Of a stretch of 64,000 nt of DNA, positions 11,685 through 22,746 are shown in pieces. Below the pieces are notes generated by a model. That model did no database searches. It was given only the letters and a program-made list of their open reading frames with translations, and was not told the origin of the DNA. Made by a program: the position numbers and the translations under genes. Origin of the DNA: Chlamydoabsidia padenii (taxonomy: Eukaryota; Mucoromycota; Mucoromycetes; Mucorales; Cunninghamellaceae); contig JAIWND010000033.1 of the NCBI GenBank assembly GCA_025330725.1, positions 1 to 64,000 of the forward strand, written 5' to 3'. Within the stretch, counting starts at the first letter, position 1, and each line of letters opens with the position of its first letter.

Positions 11685-13247
11685 AGTCGGAAGGTTCTCC
11701 AGATTGTCGCTTTTTCTTGGTCATCTTCATCACATCATTCGATCGCCAAGTAGGCCCAGCAGCTATCTTTCTTTTCCCTTTTGCCATTTCAAGTTGAGCA
11801 TTTTTGATTTTGTTGGCAAGGGTCTTGACCTGTAAGAGACAATGGAAGAGGACAGGGAACGTACCAAGATCATATTGATGAGACATGAGATTACAGCTTC
11901 CAAGTTGTATCATCCGGTATACTTCGGCCTTCAGATCCATTGCATATGTAGTAACGTGATACCCTAGTAAAAAAAAAAAAAAAAAAATCAAAATAAATGA
12001 GATTGCTATTGTGGTTTATGCTTTTAACCAACTTACCTTCAAGAAGAGTACTAAACACCATCGCCTCTTCGACTTTCATGACGTCCAGCATCTTTTTCAC
12101 CATCCCACGTATTTCAATCCCGAGCTTTACAAAGTCAGAGTGGTCACCATTTCCTTGCTTTGACGGGGGCTTCACAGGAAGTGATGTCAATCTTCAAGTG
12201 CCAGGGTCTGATATAGTTGAGCCAGTCCGGTTTCATCACTGATGATGATTCCAGAGTAGAGTTTGTCCTATATAAATAGATAAATAAAACAAAAGAGGAT
12301 TAGTTTTAAGCCGTACATATAAGCCTACGTCTTACCATGATTGATAAAAGACTTCTTCGGTAGAAAACAAGTCGTCCAACAATGAATCATGATACAGGTG
12401 TCTTCAATCATATATGTATCACGTTTTCTTTCTGCCCGGTGTGCTCTATTAGTACACAATCAAATTCAAAGTATAAAGTCTTAGTAATGTCAATGATCTC
12501 CACAGCCTTATTTATAACTTACATGTTGAAGAGTATGTTGGTCGCCAAGATATCCGTTTCGCCACCCTTTTCATAAGCCAGATTCATGATGTCAAGACAC
12601 TTTTTTTTTTTTTTTTTTTTTTCATCGTCGCTCATTTGTCAGTAGTAGCCTAAAAAGAGAATGAGTAATATAAATGTGAGGTTTTAATTTGATTTCATTT
12701 TGTCTTTCTTACCGTGAGTGAATGGCACCAAAGGATCAGATCAGAAGAGATCGACAGACATTTAGAAGTAAGCGCCTTGAATTCATCGAGAATTTCTTTA
12801 TGACGATCAATGTACATAGTGATGGAGTCGTCTTTTTGGTTGGTAAAGTAAGTAAGTCATCATTTCTATTCAGGACAAAAAGTAAATCAAAACTTACGTT
12901 TGTCATACAGCTGGTCCAGGGTTAAATCGAGTCATATAAGTGTACATTGGTACGAATGGGATGGTAGGTATCATTTATAAAAGAGTCAGATTCACTGCTG
13001 AAGGGGATCGGTGACAAATCACAGGGGAAGGGTTCTTCAACATTCTACAAGATTTAAAGAGGTTAAATAAAATAAAATAAAATAAACAATCATGTACCTT
13101 ACGTTAAAAGTTAATAATGTTGCTACCTTCTCGTACCTCCACTGTGTTACCAATTTGCCCAACAGAGCCAGAGATGTTGCCAACTGAGATATTACCACCA
13201 GTTACTTGACATGATTGACCTTCCAGATTATCCTATATTATACATTC

Positions 13248-13278
<31 letters not shown>

Positions 13279-13704
13279 AGTGAGTGATTTTTTCTTTATT
13301 AATCATGCCATATCCTATTCTTCATAGCTTACATCAATAGTACGTAAGAGCTTCAAAGCAGCTGTTTTTTTTTTTTTTTCCTTTCGTTATTGTCATGTTT
13401 CACCTGTTTGTTAAGATCGTCCAAAACCAGTTGTAGCGGTACCTTGTCAGCAACAGGATTCGTATCTTTATGGTGTTGAAGAGCGTCTTTCACATTCCAA
13501 TCACCAATTTTTACGCGAGTAAAATATGACAATGGGTTTTGAATAAGAAGAAAAAGATAAAAAAGGGATTTGCTACGGACACGTAGGGATTTCGCACGTA
13601 GACTTTTTTTAAAGATTGCAGGGTTCGAAAAAGTGGATATATCACCAACAATGGTAGAGCCAAAGAAAGTGTATAGTCCAGAAGATAAAAGAGGATGAAT
13701 CATT
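11685..13704 (-). pseudogene. Degenerate or mis-framed hypothetical gene, possibly a lineage-specific family
   Basis: A chain of exon-like blocks on the minus strand that do not join into one frame. It starts MIHPLLSSGLYTFFGST at 13704 and runs through DWNVKDALQHHKDTNPVADK. It then hits a 15-base A run where the frame is lost (downstream ALKLLRTID is one base out of phase). Further blocks are DNLEGQSCQVTGGNISVGNI, VEEPFPCDLSPIPFSS, TMYIDRHKEILDEFKALTSK, YSGIIISDETGLAQLYQTL, DFVKLGIEIRGMVKKMLDVM and a C-terminus KGKRKIAAGPTWRSND with KKKR. Splice-like sites flank most blocks, but in-frame stops remain near 12925 and 12215. It could be a true pseudogene, or a gene with homopolymer sequencing errors. 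I infer a Mucoromycota-specific family but cannot name it. Confidence 0.35.
13575..13594 (+). repeat. Left arm of a perfect 20-base inverted repeat
   Basis: ACGGACACGTAGGGATTTCG; its exact reverse complement lies at 13942-13961, with 347 bases between them. The arm is inside the first coding block of the degenerate gene. It contains a GGGATTT core like the recurrent promoter motif. Confidence 0.85.
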
Positions 13705-13807
13705 GTAAAAAAAAAATAGAGTAACAAAGGATAAAATAAATAAATAAAAATAAAGAAGAGAAAAGAAAGGAGGAATAACAACAATGAAACCTGTAAGTCA
13801 TGCAATA

Positions 13808-13818
13808 TTTAAATGCCG
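13808..13818 (-). promoter_or_regulatory. CGGSATTTNAA motif upstream of the degenerate minus gene
   Basis: CGGCATTTAAA on the minus strand, about 104 bases upstream of the ATG at 13704, the same spacing and orientation as at DCTN4 and MED16. It supports 13704 as a genuine gene start. Confidence 0.45.
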
Positions 13819-13941
13819 ACAGATGTGGGAACTTAATTTTTTCCTTCACTGACCACATTTCTGTGTCGATTGTTTATCGTTTGCGGATGAGTGTACCCTC
13901 ATCTATATTAGTAACGAGTGTAGCTGTTTCCACGTTTGTTA

Positions 13942-13961
13942 CGAAATCCCTACGTGTCCGT
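13942..13961 (-). repeat. Right arm of the 20-base inverted repeat
   Basis: Exact reverse complement of 13575-13594. It lies in the spacer upstream of FANCI. Confidence 0.85.
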
Positions 13962-14401
13962 GGAATTAAACTGGCAATGGGCGGAGATTGTGGCCAACTC
14001 CTCCGCCCATTCTCACAAGGTAATTTGTATCAAGGAAAAAAAAGAACCTCCCTTTATCGAAATGAATGAACGAAAGGGGCAAGAGCCACCATCACCAACT
14101 GCACCAACATATCAAGGTCAATATTAAACAGATAGCTTCTTCGTGTAGAAACCCATGCCCATCCCTTATCTCTCACCCTTAGTTTAGAAATTTCAACTTT
14201 AATCCTCAAATAAACTCTTTTGTATCTTTACTGGCTTTATTTTGTCTTTATACTACATTGACAATCTTTTTGTGTATGATTAATGCCTCCACATGCTGTA
14301 AGAAGAGGGTCTTCAAACTCCGCTCAGGCGACACGATAAACTTTTTTTTTTTTTTCGTGTCGACTTGTTCCTTCTTTCGTCTTTACATTCCTCAAGCAAG
14401 A

Positions 14402-17400
14402 ATGGATCGCAAAATAATACAACTAGCAAAAAACCCTAACCGATCTGCTCTCAAGGATTACATTAGCACTATATCACCTGCACAAGTAAGTTTTATTCAA
14501 ACTAATGTTATATAGGGGATCCATGATTGACTAATTTCTCACCTTTTTTAATAAAATGTATCTTTTATAGATTGAAGAGCTTGTACAAGATAAACTTGCA
14601 CGGCCTGTCAACTCTGATGTGGATCCTGTATTGATTGTACGTAGCATTTTACTTGGTAAGTTATACTACTGGTCATTCACTTGATGATACTAACTATTTC
14701 TTATATATCTATAGGTGATCCTAATGGTACACTGACACGACTGGTACTTGCTCGAGCAATTATTGAATGGTAAGTCAGTTATTGGGTAGGTCAACTGTCA
14801 TTTGAACTAATGGGCTGAATTTGTTTATAAATATATCTACATATTACGTAGGCTGGGGAAGGAAATCGATATGACAACTGGGTCTGGGTCAAAAGTCAAG
14901 CTTGCTACGACTTTAATCAATCTTATATCACCAGAGGTAATAGGGATGAAAAAAAATAATAATCTGGCATTGACTAAACTAGCATCCTTAATACCGAATG
15001 ACTTCTCTCTCTCTCTCTAGGTTGAAGTACTATCACCAAGTATGCTGGAAGAAACGGCACAGATGATCACCCAGCTTATTGAAAACAACATTCCGATCCA
15101 ACCTAGGGTATTTGAAATACTGTCGAAAATGTACAACCTTTTGGTAGCATTGGAGGCAACAGACAGGACAGATGGTATACTCGATAAAATATGCGAATCA
15201 ACTTGGCATCCACAATCATCTGTCGGACTTGTATCTTGCCTGAACGAAATGGAATTAACAAGTTCCCAGTTGAATCAAGTTATTAAACGGATGTTAGAGT
15301 AAGTACTATTTATAAAAACGACGTATGATACACTAATATTCAAATTGTCTTGGATTAGCCAACTAAAGGAACTCGAAATTGAAGAAGTACCACCATTTAT
15401 ATATCAGCTACTCCTCCTGTCAAGAAAGGTAATAATCACAACTCTACTCTGATTCAACTTGACTTTTTATTCTTTTTCAGGGAAACAAACGAACTATCCT
15501 CTCTGGCATTTGCGATTACTTTGATTGGCTCCATGCATCAAAAGCTGAATCTGACACATCAAGGTAATATCATGATCTTTTACTATTACTCTCTGTAACT
15601 AATGCATGCCAAATAGAATGGAAGGTACCGTCATGCTGCATATATCATTTGCCATTAAGCAAGATCAGGTAACAAACTTGGATTCTTCCTCTCTCTCTCT
15701 CTCTCTCTCTCTAACGTCGCAACTCGTCTTTTTTTTTTTTTTTATCATCGTCCAGGAACTCGGGACGGAACTTGTCAAGTACATCAAGAGTGACAAGATG
15801 CTTCTACTGGAGAAATTCAAGATGGCATGCCTCCTTTCTGCTGCTCGTATCCACAGACTGGAGGAAATGGTAAAACAATACAATATATTGGCATTCATCT
15901 TAACTTTCCAACTTTTTTATTTTATTTTGAATGTATGACTATAGATATTTGATCTCTTAAAACAGACCATCATCTCTGTTTATAAAGATAGCGACAAACT
16001 CGAAAGCTGCACATGGATATCTGGTAAATGGATACAAACAATTATATCATACATGAATAAACTGAATGTAACTAACCTATATCTTCTTTGATAGAATACT
16101 CGAAAATCGACTCCAAATCAGTCCGACAGGTGATCATGGATATTGCCGATAGGTCAGCCTCTGGATGGGATCAAGTTATACAAAGTCTTACTCAACTCGC
16201 TATGACATTGATCGATACTGCTACTAATGCGACACCCCTGAAAGGAACAGGTAACAGAAGAGAAATCTCTCATTTGATATCAAGAACATCACTGTAACGC
16301 ACTCTTTACCGTAGGACCAACTCCTAGAAGCAAGAAAACGAAGCCTGGACCTCTTGATCATGTCATTGCATTGGGAACAGATGTACTCTTAAAGATGTTT
16401 AAGGTAAAGAAGACCCCCCCTAACAGTACCGATTTCATCTAACAATTCATATTTATATCTAGCTACATGATGTTGCGCGAATAGAAATCCTGGAACAGAT
16501 CACATCTCGTGTTGTCTCTCAATCCAGTAGCTCTCTACACTTTTTGGATCTCCTGGAAAAACTCACGACTACTTGTCCGTATGAAATAGAGAAATACATT
16601 AGTCACGTAAGTGGAAATGAATCAGGAAGAGAGGCAGGATTATAAAAGAAACACTAAACACTGGTTCTCTTGTTTAGATTAAAGATACCCTCGATTACCT
16701 ATCATTATTATCCCTCTCCACTGCCAAAAAGTTGCTCACAGCGACCCAACCTGTATCTCTTTGCAATCATCAATTCCGAGATGGTCTCATTTTGGTGCTC
16801 CGAAAAAGCATGTTTTCTCGGTAATTTAAAACATGAATAGCATCTATCACTAAACCACTAACATGATATCATTTATAGGGAACTGGATAGCCGGATGATT
16901 GCAGTGAATGGATTCCTCAGCCTCTTACAAAACCAACTTGAAAACACCCCTGGTCACCCCTCATCTTCTCGTATGAAACCCACCAGTGGAGTAGCATTTG
17001 AAATTCTAGGCAAGTCCACCAATGGAACATTGTCAATCTTGTTTTAATTGTCATTAATATGCTATTCTACATTATGTTTTTTATAGGTTTATTGCGCCGA
17101 TGCTTCAGTCAACAATGTGAAGTCAGGATTGCCGCGTATCATGGTCTCGGATTCCTATCTGCGAGTCATGATACACTATCTGGTGATGTTTTTGAAATTC
17201 TATACACTCAGGTAAACCATTAATGATGTGGTATCATCATATCTTTTACTCATCCTGCGCTTGTAGTTTCTTCGAAGCTTTGAAACTGATGATGCGGTGG
17301 TGACTCCTTTGCGACTGTCATCATGTGTGGACAATGGAATCAAATCAAGACTATCTGAACCTATTCATCTACTCCTTGTCAACTTGCTCAAGTCTGTACG

Positions 17401-19978
17401 AAACCTAAAGACTGGAGATTATCACTCTGGTAAAGCAATAACAACATCAAAAAATCCAAATGTCTCTGATCATCTCACCTTCTTTATTATTATTATAATA
17501 TATTCAGTCATCTCGGAAGCTCTTTCCGATTGTAAACGTCATATAACATCAATGACATTCCGACTCACCAAACTGGACCTGGAGGACTATGAATTGGACA
17601 AGACTACCAACTTTGATACGACTACTTCCACTGGATTACGAGCCTTCCATTTTGCTGATATACTATTGGGCACATTTGACACAGCACTGGAACATGAATT
17701 CATCAGTCATGGTGATACGGTAGAATCATGTCAGACTATACTCGGCCTCTTCAAGAAACGCAAGGCTTTGATTGGTCTCTTGAAGGAAAATAGCAGCAAA
17801 GATAAAGGTAAGGAAATCAAAAAAAAGAAAAAGTATGATGTAACCAATAATGTCTTTGTGTAGGGCGTAAACTCTCGGGTCTCGTGTCTTCATCACTGCT
17901 AAGTTTGGAATTCTCGGCCAAGATCTCACAGGCCCTCTTCCTGCATGTCGATCGACAATCACCGATTTTGACATTACGATCGGACATTGATTTTATGCAT
18001 TACATTGTATCTGTCACACCCACAATATTGGCAGCGGTAAGTACAAACATGTTATGAACAGGATAAAAGATTCTCATTTTGACTCTATTGTTTTGCCATC
18101 TCTTTATTATTCTACTAGGCTGTTGATGATTCTCCTTATGGACAAGATGACAAGAACTTTGGACACTGTGTGAATCTGGTCAAGGTATATATCCACATTC
18201 TCATTCATGAAGACTCGGATAGCAGTTTTATAAATCACCAACCACAAAAGGTAAATACATTTCCCATTAGAGAAACACTATATATTAACATCTTTTTGTT
18301 TTATGATAGGGACATTCACTTCTTGGCTCCATTACTGCCAGTTTGAAATATATTTTGGATATCACTTATAATGTATGGCCAGACAATCTACCTGACCTAC
18401 TACTTCAATTACGATCCATGTCCAGCAAATCCTCTGAATCTCAAGCAATCAATGTTGTCATTACTGACTTGCTTGGGGAATTCAAGGTAATACACAAAAG
18501 AAATAACTAGGGGTCACTGTCTTTTATAACGCCATAAACTTTTAATTCAATGGGGGGGGTAAATAGGGAATCCTTAACAAACATTTGAATACCAGACCAC
18601 CATTATACAAGGAATCCGTCAGCACCGTACAAATAATCAAATTCCTAATCAACCAGATGGATCACACTCAAGACGATTATGAAAATCATTCGGTCAAAGT
18701 AATCAACTGGCTAGCACAGATTGCAAAGGACCGACCTATTGAAGACATTGGTGTGGCAAAAGAAGTCATCTCTTTACTGATCCATCTCTGCGGATACACC
18801 AACAATCTGGATATGATCAAGGAAATTGCTCAAGATGTACATGCTCTACAAGGTGAAGTCGATATGGATGAAGATAGTCAAGCTGTACCAGTCATCCAGT
18901 ACCAAATGATCAACGCACGAACTCATGGGGCTATCACGACACAAGTACTCTCCTTTACAGAACAAGAAAATGATGGTCTGACTTGGTGTATCGGGCGATT
19001 GAAAATCTCGGGTAATGATTTGAAAAAGCGGGGATATTCAGATAGATGGCTGTATTCACTTTTGTGTTATATATATATATATATATTATACTTAGCTACC
19101 TCTGGGGATATGGATCAGCATTATCGATTCGAACAGGTTATTTGTAATAGGTTGATTCCGTATGTGGACATTGTTACTGAACTTATCAAATCAGCAATGG
19201 TTGGCGCTCATGCAGAACATCTTGTCAAAGTGCTCACAAAAACATATAGAACATTTACAGTGTTTGTAAAATACGTAAGTACTAAAGCTTTCTCAAGTCT
19301 GATCACTAACGGTTTTTATTTTTTTAATGCAGAAAATGTCCACACCCAAAGTCGAAATATCGCAAGAAGTAATCAAGCTGGTTGCCAACATTGGAAGTAA
19401 AGTGACAGATAAGATGTATAAATTCCTAACTGTTTATGCACACCAACGACAAGAAGAATATGATCTGGCCGGTGGTAGCAAGAAGGGCAAGAAAAAGGAA
19501 GTCAATGCTCGAGAAAAGGTAACTTGTTTTTTGTGTGTTATAGACGGCAAATGAACTCACTTGATTTATATTAATAGGCCAAGATTATACGTGAAGCCAA
19601 AGCGATACCTTCCTTGATCTTTGTGGTGGAACAATTTGAACGACATTTGATCCAACTGACACGAAAATCCAAAGTCGATCTGATGCAGTACATGAAACGT
19701 AGTACATCTCGGGACTTTCAAATCAAACTGGACAATTTTATGGATGATGATGATGATAGTGATGATGATGGCAAAAAGGCGAAAAGAGTAAGTAGGGAAA
19801 AGAAAGAAAAAAAAAGACTCACTTTTTATCCTTTGTCTCTCTTGAATAGTCTCGTTTGCCTGATGATAATGAAGAAGAAAACGACGGTGATGATGATGAT
19901 GATCAAGATCAAATATCGATCTCTGACTCGGATCAAGATGATGGGTATAATGGTGGAAGAAAACGTGCTAGAATTTAA
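14402..19978 (+). CDS. FANCI: Fanconi anemia group I protein homolog
   Basis: Partner of FANCD2 in the clamp that marks interstrand crosslinks. There are 26 exons, ending at 14485, 14655, 14769, 14936, 15298, 15428, 15563, 15668, 15869, 16023, 16250, 16403, 16606, 16820, 17009, 17211, 17429, 17807, 18036, 18250, 18486, 19011, 19274, 19518, 19787 and 19978. They sum to 3867 nt, 1288 residues (human about 1330). Family blocks seen: [78 protein letters not shown] and [15 protein letters not shown]. The intron after 17009 uses a GC donor. The C-terminus is an Asp/Glu-rich tail with a basic end (GRKRARI-like), plausibly nuclear. The lysine normally ubiquitinated appears replaced (see findings). 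Uninterrupted, so likely functional. Confidence 0.95.
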
Positions 19979-20586
19979 TAGTTAGTATCTATGTGTTTAA
20001 TTAGTTGTATAGTCTTGTTTTCGTCTATTGTAATAAAATTGTATCCCCCATTATAATGATTTGATATGTAGAGTGATTTGGACAATATATAAAAAAGGGT
20101 GGACCTGATGGGACCAATTTCTGTATTCATGCATGAATTCAAGTCCCGCCGATGCCAGTCGTAAGAGTAAATAAAGTACAAAAGGCTGGTTGTATAGTTC
20201 ATATCTCTATGGGTAATATCTATGTCTATATGTTACTCGAAACTTTCCCTTGTGTGATTGTTGTCGGAGAGTGAATTCGAAGACTCACTGGTTGGTAGTA
20301 TCTCATCTACTGAGATTATCTTTTAATAAGTGAATACCCATCTCGATGTATGTCGATGATGTGGTGCTGTTTCATCGTTCATGCGTATCATACCAAATAG
20401 AGAGAGAGAATCCAGTTAAATAGAATCCCCCCCCCCTTTTTTTTATGGTTGACACATTCTAACCAACGCCCTCTTATATAAACGCAAGTATTTCCCGACG
20501 CCCAATCAAGTAAATATATACAAAGAAGAGAGACGACATGTGTGTTTATTATCATATTACAAAAAGTCTATATCTAAAAAAGTAAA
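19979..20586. other. Convergent 3' spacer between FANCI and chorismate synthase
   Basis: AATAAA-like signals near 20032 and a near-motif (reverse CGGGACTTGAA, 20138-20148). No gene, RNA or repeat of note. Confidence 0.5.
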
Positions 20587-21962
20587 CTATTTAGGGGGTT
20601 GACCCAGAAGGGAATGATGGATATCAATAGAAGGTAAGCGAGCCATGGCACCACGACGAGCTTCTTGTTGCAAAGCCAAACTAGATATAAAAATAAAAAG
20701 TGAGATTAGTGACAAAGACCTCACTTATATCAGTTACTTACTCCATGATAACCAAAGCAGCCATGGATTCTACAATAGGCACTGCTCGAGGCACAACGCA
20801 AGGATCATGACGACCACGAGCGGCCAAAGTACCCCACACACCATCATAGGAAGTTGTTTCTTGATCACGAGAGATAGTAGCGGCAGGTTTGAATGCGACG
20901 CGGAAGTAAATGTTTTCACCATTCGAGATCCCACCTTGTACACCACCAGAATAATTTGTTGTGGTTCCAAACGTACCATCTTGCTTTTGAATAAAAGGAT
21001 CATTGTGTTGATGTCCTGCCATGGTGGTGCCACTGAACCCTGATCCGAATTCAAATCCTTTGGTGGCAGGAATAGAGAGCATGGCATGAGCCAAGATGGC
21101 TTCGAGTTTATCAAAACATGGTTCACCTAATCCAACAGGACAACGGCGAATCACACAAGTCACTGTACCACCAATTGAATCTTGTTCCGCTGATTTTTGA
21201 GTAATCACCTAGTTAAAAAAAAAAAAAAAGAGAGAGAGATGAGTAATGATCCCCTTGTTGAGACTACTTACTTGTTTGATTGCTTCAGCAGTATCAGCAT
21301 GAGGACATCGAGTGATATCAGCATCCACTGTATCCCGATCAATGGTATTCAAAAAATCATAGAATTCAGGCTTGACCACATCGTTTTCCATCAAATCGGT
21401 CACAAATGGCATGGCCACCTTGCCCACACTCGAGGTGAAAGCGACGATTTCCACCCCAAAAGCTTCCTTTAGGTATTTTTCAGCAATCGCACCCGCCGCC
21501 ACACGACCAATGGTTTCCCGAGCAGACGCACGACCACCACCAGAAGAGGCTTTCAGACCATATTTTTGAAGATAAGTGTAATCAGCATGAGAAGGTCGAG
21601 GGTAAATATCCGTTTCGCTGTAATCGTGAGGTCGTTGATCCAAGTTGGGTACTGTCAACCCAATGGGTGTACCAAGTGTCACGCCGAATTCTGTACCTGA
21701 CATGACAGTAACACGATCCTTTTCATCACGCTACAAAAAGAGAGGAATAGTGAGTTGATGAAGAGTAGAGAGTGATGGTTGTGTGTACACTTACGGGAGT
21801 TGTGAGTTTGCTTTGACCAGGTCGTCTTCTTGAGAGTTGAGGTTGAATGTCGTTTTCTGTTAATGACATACCAGGAGGGACACCATCGACAATAGCACCA
21901 ACACCTTTACAATGGGATTCACCAAACGTCGTCACTCGAAAGAGTTTTCCAAAAGTACTCAT
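20587..21962 (-). CDS. ARO2: Chorismate synthase
   Basis: Last step of the shikimate pathway: 5-enolpyruvylshikimate-3-phosphate to chorismate, using reduced FMN. Four exons (21962-21795, 21730-21272, 21208-20742, 20680-20587) sum to 1188 nt, 395 residues, the full family length. Landmarks are the start [20 protein letters not shown] (family signature 1), [48 protein letters not shown] (signature 2), the NGRRH-like region [15 protein letters not shown], and [20 protein letters not shown]. The end [20 protein letters not shown] is signature 3. It is monofunctional here: fungal forms carry an NADPH-flavin reductase activity in the same chain, which cannot be judged by eye. Confidence 0.97.
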
Positions 21963-22746
21963 GGTTTTTTATATATATAGGTTAGTTAATGAGGGGAAGA
22001 GAGAGAAAGAAAGAAAAAAAAAGTGTCGGATCTTATAAATTTTTTCCAGCCACTCCCAAGTTTTTACAGTGAGTCATACGATCGCTGTTTCTATTAGAAA
22101 CTCAGTTGCATTGTACTCACTGATTCTTTTAAGCTTTGATTGTACCTTGTATATCATCCATGTTCAAAGTGTATATTAATCAAACGTCCTAATCATACAT
22201 GGACAAAAGAGAAGGCTTCTGTTCATCGGGAGTTGAAAATTACCCTTTTTTGTGGAAATCTCCAGTTATCGGCAAAGTGGAGGAAAGAGCAAATCATGCA
22301 TCTTTATCCCCTGAACCCGAAAGAACGATGCCGTGACGGGTAAGATGTCATGAAATCTCCACTTGATATGACCCAAAAAGTAGCGAGTTGTTTTCCAATG
22401 TCACCGTCTCCTTAAGGCTTTCTTTTACCCTTTATTCCTATTGATGAAGATATATCACTGACAGTTGGGAATGCATTGATTTATAAACTCGAATTTCATT
22501 GGACATTTTGCAAATCCCGCTCACATAAATTTCGAGTAAATTCAATTAAACTTTAGCCCGAGTATAGGCTTCATCCCATTAATACGAACTGTGATGGCCA
22601 ATGTCCTGTATAAGATTGTTATAATTTGACAATGCATGAATTTTGATCATCTGATTTTTTCTTTTTCACACCATATAAAAGAGCTTTTTAAATTCTTTTC
22701 CTTTGACAAACAACAACAACTTGTCAGTCAATTCTTGGATGAGAAT
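21963..22746. other. Divergent promoter region of ARO2 and the broken RRM gene
   Basis: No supported gene. Contains a near-motif (reverse CGGGATTTGC at 22510-22519) and a TATAAAAG near 22674, about 70 bases before the ATG at 22747. Confidence 0.5.

Noticed and set aside
14427..14440. AACCCTAA element at FANCI
   Set aside because: Lies inside the first coding exon, so coincidental, unlike the copy before eL15.
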